Assembly (NCBI GenBank): GCA_040218795.1 | Contig: JAVJQT010000003.1 | Location: 310,001-374,000, forward strand | Source of the DNA: CCMP332 sp040218795 | GTDB lineage: Bacteria; Bacteroidota; Bacteroidia; Cytophagales; CCMP332 | Direction of reading: 5' to 3' | Length of the DNA stretch: 64,000 nt | In this document: piece after piece, positions 37,310 through 46,600 of the stretch | How positions within the stretch are numbered: position 1 is the first letter of the stretch | Layout: every line of letters begins with the position of its first letter | Notes under the pieces: model-generated | What the model was told of the DNA's origin: nothing | Seen by the model: the letters and a program-made list of their open reading frames with translations, nothing else | The model's database searches: none | Translations under genes and position numbers: made by a program

Positions 37310-38616
37310 AAAATCACTTTTATAATATCATTGAATATGGCAAAGCCCATAATTCCAAGTAGAATTACCATTCCAACTTTCTGAGCCACTTCCAGAAATT
37401 TCAAGGAAGGCGCCCTTCCTGATACCATTTCAAATAAAAGAAATACAACGTGTCCACCATCAAGTGCAGGAATTGGAAGTAAATTCATAAAAGCCAATAC
37501 CATTGATAAAAGTCCCGTTATATACCAGAATTTTTGCCAAATCCACTGACCTCCAAAAAATTTGGCGATCCCAATAGGGCCTGAAATAGCCTTGTCGGCC
37601 GCCACATCCCCGCTAAAAATTTTACCAAATCCTTTTATGTTATCATAAACCACGGTAAAAGCCATTCCCGCACCTTTTGGAATGCTTTCGAAAAAGCCAT
37701 ATTCCACAGTTGATTTTTGTAAGAGTGATTCGGAATAGAATCCCAACTTACCATCTTCCCCAACTTCAAATTCTTTTTCAAGACTTTCACCATTTCTTGA
37801 AATTTTTGTGACGACGGTCTTCCCTTTGTTCTCTGAAAGAACATCAACTAAAGTCTGAAAATAATTTACTTCAATACCATTAACAGAAATTATCTTATCG
37901 CCTGTTTTTAATCCTCCTTTATCCGCAACGCTTCCTTTTAAAATTTCCCCCACAATAAATGGTTCAAGAGGAGAAATAAAGGGCTCTTCACTTTCTATTT
38001 TCTTTGAAATAAAATCGTCAGGCACTTCCACAATGACTTCCCGGCCATCGCGTAAAACGGTGAAGAAGGCATTTGACTCCAACAATACTTTGCTACCCTG
38101 CACTTCTGCAAAATCATCAAAGTCATCTCCATTTATTTTGACGATTTTGTCACCTGTTTTTAATCCTATCTCCTCGGCTAAAGAATGGGCGTATATTCCA
38201 TGTTTATTGACCTCATCTTTGGAAATAAAGGTTTCGCCATAGCTAAATTTCAGCATGGCAAAGATGACGACACCGGTAATTACATTGACGATTATTCCCC
38301 CGAGCATTACGATTAATCTCTGCCAGGCGGGTTTAGCTCTAAATTCCCATGGTTCGGGTTGCGATTCCATTTTATCCGTATCGAGTGATTCATCCACCAT
38401 TCCGGCAATTTTTACAAAGCCCCCCAATGGAATTGCACCGATTGAATATTCCGTTTCTCCGTATTTAATGCCCCATATTTTTGGAGGAAAACCTATGGAA
38501 TACTTTTCCACTCTCATTCCAAAAACCTTGGCTGCTATTAGGTGACCCAGTTCGTGTAATCCTACTAAAATGGACAGTCCCAGCAACAGCTGGCCCGTCA
38601 TAATTAATCCTTCCAT
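37306..38616 (-). CDS. rseP: RIP metalloprotease RseP (site-2 protease)
   Basis: Intramembrane zinc protease, 436 residues, that cleaves membrane-bound anti-sigma factors and leftover signal peptides. HELGH (residues 21-25) lies in TM1, two PDZ domains follow in the middle (LAEEIGLKTGDKIVKINGDD and VADKGGLKTGDKIISVNGIE), and the third zinc ligand is in NLLPIPALDGGH. The ECF sigma/anti-sigma pair at 2.1-3.6 kb is a possible client but only by inference. The start overlaps the end of dxr by 13 bases. An internal ATG five codons in is an alternative start. Confidence 0.94.
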   Translation of the reverse strand: MEGLIMTGQLLLGLSILVGLHELGHLIAAKVFGMRVEKYSIGFPPKIWGIKYGETEYSIGAIPLGGFVKIAGMVDESLDTDKMESQPEPWEFRAKPAWQRLIVMLGGIIVNVITGVVIFAMLKFSYGETFISKDEVNKHGIYAHSLAEEIGLKTGDKIVKINGDDFDDFAEVQGSKVLLESNAFFTVLRDGREVIVEVPDDFISKKIESEEPFISPLEPFIVGEILKGSVADKGGLKTGDKIISVNGIEVNYFQTLVDVLSENKGKTVVTKISRNGESLEKEFEVGEDGKLGFYSESLLQKSTVEYGFFESIPKGAGMAFTVVYDNIKGFGKIFSGDVAADKAISGPIGIAKFFGGQWIWQKFWYITGLLSMVLAFMNLLPIPALDGGHVVFLLFEMVSGRAPSLKFLEVAQKVGMVILLGIMGFAIFNDIIKVIF

Positions 38617-39782
38617 CTATTTAAATATTCCTTAGCTATAATTCTTGTTTCCCTATCTGCACTAACATAATCCTCATAATTTGGATGAGCAATGTATGTT
38701 ATTTCATTCATGCAATGCTCAATTAAGTCTGACATCGCTAAAAATCCAATTTTATTATTTAAAAACCCCTCAACAGCAATTTCGTTCGCTGCGTTCAATA
38801 CACATGGTACAATGCCCGATTTTTTTAAAGCTTCGAATGCCAGCTTTAAATTTTTAAACGTATCAAAGTCCGGCTCTTCAAAAGTAAACATGGGGTAATT
38901 CTTGAAATTAAATCTTGGCACATCAGATTCCAGTCTTAAAGGATGGCTCAAAGCGTACTGTATCGGAATTCGCATATCAGGAATTCCCAATTGTGCCTTG
39001 ATCGAACTGTCCTTGAATTGCACCATGCTGTGAATAACCGATTGCGGGTGGACCACCACTTCTACCTGATCTTCATGCAAATCAAAAAGCCACTTTGCTT
39101 CTATGACTTCCAGTCCTTTGTTCATTAAGGTAGCAGAATCTATGGTAATCTTTGAGCCCATGTTCCAATTTGGATGGTTCAAGGCCTCCTGGATACTTAC
39201 ATTTTCCAGTTGCTCTCTTTTCTTTCCTCTAAATGGACCACCTGAGGCTGTCAAATATATTTTCTCGATATTCTCCTCCTCTTCGCCGATCATGCATTGA
39301 AAAATAGCAGAATGTTCAGAGTCCACAGGGTAAATTTCACAGTTATACTTATCAGCTAATTTTTTAATCAATTCTCCGGCAACAACTAAGGTTTCTTTAT
39401 TGGCCAGTGCAATGTGTTTGCCTTTTTCCAGTGCTTTTATGGTTGGCCTTAAACCGGCATAGCCAACCAATGCCGTTAAAACAACATCCAATTCATTGAT
39501 CTGAACCACATCTGAGATGGCGTCTTCACCGGAATGAACGCTAACGAATTCTTTTTTTAAGGCATTTTTGACTTGTTGATATTTATCTTTATTGGCAATT
39601 ACAACATGCTCCGGCTGAAATTCCAATGCCTGACTAATTAAAAGCTCGGCATTATTATTTGCGGTAAGCACATTGATATTAAACTTGCCCGGATAATTTC
39701 GCACTACCTCCAGGGCCTGGGTTCCTATGGATCCGGTAGACCCTAAAATTCCTATATTTCTTGGAAATAGATTTAGATTCAT
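38604..39782 (-). CDS. dxr: 1-deoxy-D-xylulose-5-phosphate reductoisomerase
   Basis: First committed enzyme of the MEP isoprenoid route: DXP plus NADPH gives 2-C-methyl-D-erythritol 4-phosphate. The 392-residue protein has the NADPH-binding GILGSTGSIGTQALEV, NKETLVVAGE, the metal-binding YPVDSEHSAIFQC and TASGGPFRG, and KITIDSATLMNKGLEVIEA. The ATG overlaps the stop of the upstream GH3-family gene by 4 bases. The dxr-rseP pairing is common in bacteria. Confidence 0.96.
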   Translation of the reverse strand: MNLNLFPRNIGILGSTGSIGTQALEVVRNYPGKFNINVLTANNNAELLISQALEFQPEHVVIANKDKYQQVKNALKKEFVSVHSGEDAISDVVQINELDVVLTALVGYAGLRPTIKALEKGKHIALANKETLVVAGELIKKLADKYNCEIYPVDSEHSAIFQCMIGEEEENIEKIYLTASGGPFRGKKREQLENVSIQEALNHPNWNMGSKITIDSATLMNKGLEVIEAKWLFDLHEDQVEVVVHPQSVIHSMVQFKDSSIKAQLGIPDMRIPIQYALSHPLRLESDVPRFNFKNYPMFTFEEPDFDTFKNLKLAFEALKKSGIVPCVLNAANEIAVEGFLNNKIGFLAMSDLIEHCMNEITYIAHPNYEDYVSADRETRIIAKEYLNRWKD

Positions 39783-41284
39783 TTTTGATTTAGTGCAAAT
39801 TCGGTAAGACCTTCTGCAAATTTTCTGTCATTTGATAATCGAGGGACTTTATTCTGACCTCCCAGTTTTCCATTTTTTTTCATGAACCTGATAAACGCAT
39901 CGGGTTGCAAAACTGCAACTTCAAGATTTTTAAGAATATTGCCCTGGATGAGATCATCGTAATATGAATTTAGTCGGCAAAGTTGCAAATTTAATTCCTT
40001 TTCGAAAGAACTAATATTGTTTGGTTGTTTTGAGAATGAAATAAACCACTCATGACAGCTGAGGCCTTTTTCAGGATTAATTTTTGGAGCAACAGTAAAT
40101 TCAACAATTTCGGTTTCCGGAAACTTTTTAACCGTCTCGTTCATAGCCTTTTCCACTTCTTCTGCAATTACATGTTCGCCAAAAGCTGATATAAAATGTT
40201 TGACCCTTCCTGTCACTACGATTCTATACGGTGATTTTGAAACAAATTTTACAGTATCACCAATTACATAAGCCCATAAACCTGCATTACTGCTAATTAT
40301 AATTGCGTAATTTTTATCCAGTTGCACATCTTCAATGCAATATCTTTTGGGGTTTTCATTTTGAATTTCTTCAAGCGGGACAAATTCAAAGAATATCCCG
40401 GAATTTAACTGCAGCAGCAGTCCTTCTTCGTTCTGGCTGTCCTGAAAAGCAAAAAATCCTTCTGATGCCGGATAAGTTTCAATGGCATCAATTTCTTTCC
40501 CAATACTTTCAAATAATTTATTGCTGTAAGGTTTGAAATTAACGCCCCCATGAACGATCAGAGAAAGATTTGGGAAAATTTCTGAAATAGGCCGATTGTA
40601 TTTCTCAATTAGTCGATCAAAATACATTTGAATCCAGGGAGGAATTCCTGAAATAAGCCGCATATCAGCCTCACCTGTTTCTTCAATTATTTTATCAAGC
40701 TTTGCCTCCCAATCCTCTATGCAATTGGCCTCAAAACTTGGTTTCTGATTTCTTCTAAGATATTGAGGTACATGATGGTTGACAATCCCGGATAACCTTC
40801 CTGTTGGAATATCACCTTCCATATTCAACTCAGGGCTTCCAGATAAAAAAATCATTTGCCCGTCTACAAATGAGCTGTTTTCTGATTCTCTAATGTAACT
40901 GAGAAGAGCGTTTCTTGCAGAATTAATATGATTGGGAATGGAGCTTTTAGTGATTGGAATATATTTTGACCCCGAAGTTGTACCGGAAGTTTTAGCAAAA
41001 TAAATTGGTCGTCCTTTCCAGAGCACATCGCTTTCCCCGGCACGGATTCTGTCAATATATGGCCTCAATTGTTCATAATCCCTTAAGGGTACTCGTTCCT
41101 GAAACTCTTTTACACTTCTGATGTGTTTAAATCCGTGATCTTCACCAAACAAAGTTTCTCTTCCCTGAACAATGAGACTCTCAAAAGTTCGTTTTTGATG
41201 CATTACAGGTTTTTGTGCCCATTTACGTTGTTGATTAACAACGTACTTTGCAAAAGGAATACTTAGCCAACTTTTTATACCCAT
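39779..41284 (-). CDS. GH3-family acyl-adenylating protein
   Basis: A 501-residue member of the GH3 family (ANL-type adenylating enzymes named after plant auxin-conjugating proteins). Visible motifs are YFAKTSGTTSGSKYIPIT (ATP-binding P-loop-like), ETYPASEGFFAFQD (adenine binding), and YVIGDTVKF with GRVKHFISAFGEHV at the hinge and C-terminal lobe. It should join a carboxylate to an amino acid or another acceptor through an acyl-adenylate. The bacterial substrate is unknown. It is first in the operon GH3-dxr-rseP, linked by a 4-base overlap. Confidence 0.85.
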   Translation of the reverse strand: MGIKSWLSIPFAKYVVNQQRKWAQKPVMHQKRTFESLIVQGRETLFGEDHGFKHIRSVKEFQERVPLRDYEQLRPYIDRIRAGESDVLWKGRPIYFAKTSGTTSGSKYIPITKSSIPNHINSARNALLSYIRESENSSFVDGQMIFLSGSPELNMEGDIPTGRLSGIVNHHVPQYLRRNQKPSFEANCIEDWEAKLDKIIEETGEADMRLISGIPPWIQMYFDRLIEKYNRPISEIFPNLSLIVHGGVNFKPYSNKLFESIGKEIDAIETYPASEGFFAFQDSQNEEGLLLQLNSGIFFEFVPLEEIQNENPKRYCIEDVQLDKNYAIIISSNAGLWAYVIGDTVKFVSKSPYRIVVTGRVKHFISAFGEHVIAEEVEKAMNETVKKFPETEIVEFTVAPKINPEKGLSCHEWFISFSKQPNNISSFEKELNLQLCRLNSYYDDLIQGNILKNLEVAVLQPDAFIRFMKKNGKLGGQNKVPRLSNDRKFAEGLTEFALNQK

Positions 41285-41293
41285 TAGAATTTT

Positions 41294-41323
41294 AAAAGAT
41301 ACAGAACTTCTTAGGTTTTCAAA
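41294..41323 (-). promoter_or_regulatory. Candidate promoter for GH3-dxr-rseP
   Basis: Read leftward, TTTG (41320-41323) is followed after 18 bases by TATCTTTT (41294-41301), a 7-of-8 match to the Bacteroidota -7 box. It lies 9 bases before the GH3 ATG. Confidence 0.35.
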
Positions 41324-41363
41324 GACTTATTAATATTGCAATGATCGTGAGCAAAATTGAAAA

Positions 41364-42800
41364 ATGAAAAAAACACTAATTACGGTTTTAATTTCTTCAT
41401 TATCCGGGCTTGGAGGAGCATTTATTTATTCAGAATATTTCTCAGAAGAGCAAAGCCTTCATAATTCTGGACAAATAATAGAAGAAAAACCGGTATATAA
41501 AACCGAGCAATCATTTACACGAGCTATTCCGGATATTAATTTCCGGGAAGCCTCGAATAGCAGCACGCCGAGTGTTGTCTATATAAAAACTATTTTTTCT
41601 CATGAGTACGAGACCATTAATCTTTTAGATTGGTTTTTTAACGGCGGTACGACGAGAAGAACACAAGAAGTAATCTCTTCCGGATCGGGAGTTATCTATA
41701 CAAAAGATGGCTATATCATAACTAACAACCATGTCATTGATAATTCTCAAAAGATCATGGTGAATATCGGAAAGCGAAATTATGAAGCCGAAGTAATCGG
41801 TACGGATCCCGGAACAGATATAGCCGTAATAAAAATTAAAGAGAAAAATTTGCCTGCGATTAAAATAGGAAGTTCGAAAGAATTGCAAGTTGGCGATTGG
41901 GTATTGGCAGTGGGAAATCCATTTAACTTAACCTCAACAGTTACTGCGGGAATTGTTAGCGCAAAAGGAAGAGACCTCAATAAACTGTCCAATAGATTCC
42001 CTATAGATTTTTTTATACAAACAGATGCTGCCATCAATCCCGGGAACAGCGGAGGTGCTTTGGTAAATCTGGGAGGAGAGCTGGTCGGTATAAATACCGC
42101 TATTCTATCGCCTTCGGGTGCATTTTCAGGCTATGGTTTTGCTGTACCTGTGGATATTGCAAAAAAAGTTGCAGATGACCTGATACAATATGGAAGAGTT
42201 CAAAAAGCAACTTTGGGTATTGAAATTCAGCCTGTAACAGAGAAAGTTGCAGATAAATTAAATCTTGAAAATCTGGACGGCGTTGTCATTAATCACGTGG
42301 AGAAAAATTTTCCGGCTGATAAAATTGGTTTAGAGGCTGGAGACATTATCCTTAAAATTGATAATAATATAGTGGATACGGAATCTGAATTTGATGAACA
42401 ATTGAGTTATTACCGGCCTGGCGATAAGATCAAATTGGTTTATAAGCGAAAATCTGATCTAATTGAGAAAGAAATAACCTTAACGAATGTTGAAGGCACT
42501 ACAGATCTTATCCGAAGAATTGTTTACGAATCTGAATTTTTGGGTGCTGAATTGGAAGAAATACCCAATTATTTAGCCAAACAGTTGCGAATCAATAGTG
42601 GAATCAGAATTAATAGTATCAGCTCGGGCTTATTCAGAGATCTTGGTTTGAAAGAAGGCTTTATTATTACGGCTATTAATGGCAATAGTGTAAAACAAGC
42701 TAAAGAAATCGAAAAAATATTAAAGAACGTCAAAGGCAGAGTAAGAATCGAGGGTATTAATAATAATAATATCAGAGGCTTTTATTCATTTTATTTTTAA
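41364..42800 (+). CDS. HtrA/DegP-family serine protease with PDZ domains
   Basis: A 478-residue periplasmic protease-chaperone. It has an N-terminal signal or anchor (residues 4-24), then a trypsin-like domain with the catalytic triad H123 (TNNHVI), D152 (GTDIAVIK) and S229 (NPGNSGGAL), then a PDZ domain at about residues 285-370 and a second, more divergent one at about 390-470 (ISSGLFRDLGLKEGFIITAINGN). All catalytic residues are present. It is divergent from GH3 and is followed by a lipoprotein phosphatase 8 bases later. A TAATATTG at 41331-41338 could be its -7 box. Confidence 0.93.
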   Translation: MKKTLITVLISSLSGLGGAFIYSEYFSEEQSLHNSGQIIEEKPVYKTEQSFTRAIPDINFREASNSSTPSVVYIKTIFSHEYETINLLDWFFNGGTTRRTQEVISSGSGVIYTKDGYIITNNHVIDNSQKIMVNIGKRNYEAEVIGTDPGTDIAVIKIKEKNLPAIKIGSSKELQVGDWVLAVGNPFNLTSTVTAGIVSAKGRDLNKLSNRFPIDFFIQTDAAINPGNSGGALVNLGGELVGINTAILSPSGAFSGYGFAVPVDIAKKVADDLIQYGRVQKATLGIEIQPVTEKVADKLNLENLDGVVINHVEKNFPADKIGLEAGDIILKIDNNIVDTESEFDEQLSYYRPGDKIKLVYKRKSDLIEKEITLTNVEGTTDLIRRIVYESEFLGAELEEIPNYLAKQLRINSGIRINSISSGLFRDLGLKEGFIITAINGNSVKQAKEIEKILKNVKGRVRIEGINNNNIRGFYSFYF

Positions 42801-42808
42801 AACTATCA

Positions 42809-43621
42809 ATGCTAAAAAAACATTTAAGCTTCGCCCTGAATATTGTTGTATTTGTCCTTTTTTCAGCGTGTTCATCTAATTTTGATAAGAGTAATTCCAA
42901 TAATCATCTCAATCTAAGGGATTATTCCGTTCAATCTGTTTTATGGCAACAGCATTCCGCAGAACATCGCGCCCTTTGCTATCAGGCCTATAATATTGCT
43001 TTGGATAGATTAAAAAATCTTGAGAAGCAAAACGAAAGGCCATTAGCTATTATTAGTGATCTTGATGAAACTGTAATTGACAATTCTTTTTATAATGCCA
43101 TGCTGATTGAAAAAGATCAGGACTATTCAAAAGAATCCTGGCGAGAATGGGTTCTTTTAGAAAATGCAAAAGCACTCCCCGGAGCCATAGATTTTTTTAA
43201 GCGGGTTAAGGAATTGGGCATTGAAATTTTTTACATTTCGAACCGCAGTGATTCTGAAAAAACAGAAACCATTAATAATTTGAAAAAACTCGACCTACCC
43301 AATGCAGATACTTCATTTGTGTTTTTGAAAACAAATAGCAGCGGAAAGGAAATCAGACGAAAAAAAGTGCTGAAGAATTACGATGTTGTCCTTTATATGG
43401 GTGATAATATGTCTGATTTTAGTGAATTGTTTGATAATAAAGGAACAATTCAAAGAAATGCCCTGACAGATTCACTTCGTGCCACCTTTGGTAGAAAATT
43501 TATCGTTTTCCCCAATGCCATTTATGGAGATTGGGAAAGCAAAGGGATTTACGAAGGTAATTATCAATTAAATCCTACAGAAAAAGATTCAATTCGAAGA
43601 TCAAAACTTCTTTCTTATTGA
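42809..43621 (+). CDS. 5'-nucleotidase, lipoprotein e(P4) family (class C acid phosphatase)
   Basis: A 270-residue lipoprotein (lipobox LFSAC, lipidated C21) with a HAD fold. The nucleophile motif is ISDLDETVIDN (D84, D86), and the later conserved segments are YISNRSD and YMGDNMSDF. The e(P4) family dephosphorylates nucleoside monophosphates and related phosphoesters at the outer membrane, which helps nucleoside, NAD or phosphate uptake. It starts 8 bases after the HtrA gene and is convergent with the CHAT gene, with 1 base between the stops. Confidence 0.9.
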   Translation: MLKKHLSFALNIVVFVLFSACSSNFDKSNSNNHLNLRDYSVQSVLWQQHSAEHRALCYQAYNIALDRLKNLEKQNERPLAIISDLDETVIDNSFYNAMLIEKDQDYSKESWREWVLLENAKALPGAIDFFKRVKELGIEIFYISNRSDSEKTETINNLKKLDLPNADTSFVFLKTNSSGKEIRRKKVLKNYDVVLYMGDNMSDFSELFDNKGTIQRNALTDSLRATFGRKFIVFPNAIYGDWESKGIYEGNYQLNPTEKDSIRRSKLLSY

Positions 43622-43622
43622 A

Positions 43623-46600
43623 TCAATCAAAACCAATCATGACAAAGGCGCCCCAATACAAAGGTTCGGGGTAATCCTTTTTCATCTCTCTTTTAGCCTC
43701 AATAAATGCGGTTCGTTTATCCATTCCACTGAGCCACTTTTCATAAAATAATAACATCAGTTTTTGTGTCGCTTCATCTGAAACTTTAAATAGTGACATA
43801 ATCACCGATCTGGCTCCTGCAACAATTAATGATCTTTGAAGACCGTAAACGCCTTCACCTGCTGCTACATCACCAAGACCTGTTTCACAGGCACTCAATA
43901 CCACAAGGTCAGTTTCATCCAAATTCAAATTCATGGCTTCGTAGGCCGTTAAGAGTCCATTTTCACGGTTGAAATTTATTGGTTTTTCTTTATCCAATAA
44001 ATCGCCGCCATAATCCAGAACCAATCCTGATTTTAAAAGTGTATTATCAAATCTTTGTTTTAAACCTAATTCCTCTAATTCCAACTCTTTTTGCGATTTA
44101 ACATCGGGAACAAAAAAGCCATGTGTGGCTACATGAAATACTTTAGGACTTCTTAAGCTTTTTACCGCCATTTCAGTGGCCTGTTCGCTGTATTTAACTG
44201 CGCAATCCCAATTATTGGATTTCAGGTAATCGTAAATAAATTCAACCTCTTTTTCGGCTCCCGGTAGTGGAGAAAGCGAGCCGTCCGAAGAATGATAAAC
44301 CGGATTGCCAAAAAGTACTGCGCTGTTTTTACCTCTAAGCGCCAATCTTCCTTTTTTAAGTACAATTTCCTTAGTATTTGAAAGAAGGATAATGTTTTTA
44401 TCATCAATGAGATACTGACCATCGGGTTTTTGAAGCGTTTCTACATTAATTTGATTATAAACTCCATCAACTGATAAATAGATTTTATCAACCTCTTGCA
44501 GATGTTTATCTATAGGTTCCCAAAATATACTATAACTCACCGGATCTTTTAATTTGAACTTAATCCTGTTTTTATAGCCTTTGAAATATTTATTTTCCAT
44601 TTCAAGACCATTTTCCAAAACGATTAGTTCGGGCGCTTTTTTGGTCTCCTTTGTTACAATTAATGCCGCATAAATTATGGTATCGGTAAAGGATTCATGG
44701 TATTTTCTAAATCGTATTATTTCAATCGCCGCCTCGCGATCCTCAAGATTTTTTCTAACATCCTTCCAATCCAAACGCGATTGATTTAAGTTGGCTGAAA
44801 ATATATCAGACATACGGCTTAATTCTTTCTCCAGATTTTCTACCTGTTCTTTTAAACTTTCAATATCAATCCCGCTTTCCTGGAGGTCCAACTCGTTCAT
44901 AGAAACTGCCGATGACAATTCTTCTTTTCTTGAAATCCAATCGTTGTACCTGCTGATTAATTCTGCATTTCCGCTGTTTGAAATACTTTGTCTTACTTTT
45001 AAGGTTGAATTTAAAAGTATTGCTTTTGTGACAAGTGAAAAGCCATAAGCATCTCCTATCAGTTTAGGCTCCTCCTCGTAAACTTCTATAGCCACAGTAT
45101 TAAAAAACTCAAAATCCCCTTTAACGAATGACCAATACTTGTTTTTTTCTCTTTCACTCATTGATGGGAAAAACCGGTCGATAAAGTTTAAATACTTATC
45201 CATGGATTCGGACAAATATTTAATACAGGTGGCATAATCCTTTTTAATATAAAACACTCTCGAAAGCAGGCTGAGAGCTCTTACATATTTTGGATGATCA
45301 TCATTAAAAATCTTTTTGTAGACGCGCATGGCATCTTTGTAATTTTCTTCAGCTTCATCAAACATTTTTTGCCTTATCAGAAGTTCCCCTCTTAAAACCT
45401 CCAGATCTGCCGCCTCAATGCTTTTATCACCTACTTTTTCTACCCAAATATTATATGCTGAATCGAGAATAGGTTCAGCCTTTACAATATTTCCTTCACG
45501 GATATATAAAAATGCTTTCTGCTTTAAAATATTTGCATATTGTGGGCTTCCGGATCCCAATACCTCATCGATAATGCTTGCCGCCCGGTTCAATTCGCTG
45601 ATGGATTTTCCTGCGCCTTCACCCATATTATATTTAATTACAGCAAGATCAGCTATAGAATTAGCAACCAGTATGTGCTTTTCTCCCAGTAAATTGATTT
45701 GCAACCGCTTAACAAACTCAGTGATTTCGGCAGCCTTTTCAAAGTCACCCTTCTCCAATGCAATGAGTTTTTGCACCTCAAGGCTTTTGCTATGTTTCAG
45801 GGAATTTCTTCCAAATGTCGATTGGCTAATATCAATGGCTTTTTTGTTAAATGCTTCGGCATCTGTATAATCTCCACTCAATAAAAACAACCTTGCCTTA
45901 TTGTTGTAAGGTTCAATAAGCAGTGGGGAATTTTCACTTAAATGTTCTTTGACGAAAGCTATTTCTTCGGCAATTAATTTTTCAGCTTTTGAGTATTCGC
46001 CTACGATGATATACAATTGTGCCAGTTCATTTTCAATCCTTGCAAATGAGACAAAAGGATTATCGCTTTCTGACTTTTCAGCCCTGCGAATTGCATCCCG
46101 GAAATAATCCTCTGCATCGTTAAATCGTCCGCTTACAAAGTACAAACGAGACCTGTTTAAAAGATGATTGGCATACTCAAAAGTCTTTTCTTTTTTTAAT
46201 TCATCGTATAATTTGGCTGCACTGTCAAGACTATTGGCCATTTGATTGTAAAAGCCCAAATTGTATTGAAATCGGGCCATTTCATCCAATTGAATGGCAT
46301 AATTAAAATTTTTGATCTTTCTGTCTTCAAAATAGTTTAAAACAGTATCAAGTTCGGCCATTGCTTCCTGATTTCTATCGTTGGATTCCAAATATGAAAT
46401 GTAATATTTCTGGTAGTCGTGAAAGTCCTTGTGCGCAGGGTACCAAATTTTTCGAACCCCATTTAAATAGGATCTTTCAAGTTCCTCCTTAAGTGCTTTA
46501 TTTTTCCTCTCAGTGTTCAAATGAAAATCTGCGGATATTAATTGCAGCCGATAATAAATTGGGCTCGTTTCTCCAAAACTGTGTGAAGAGGTGTAGAGCA

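Noticed and set aside
45418..45870. A 150-codon open frame on the opposite strand inside the TPR-CHAT gene
   Set aside because: It is fully contained in a well-supported gene with clear domains, and its product is a low-complexity Ser/Leu/Phe-rich sequence of the kind produced by antisense reading.
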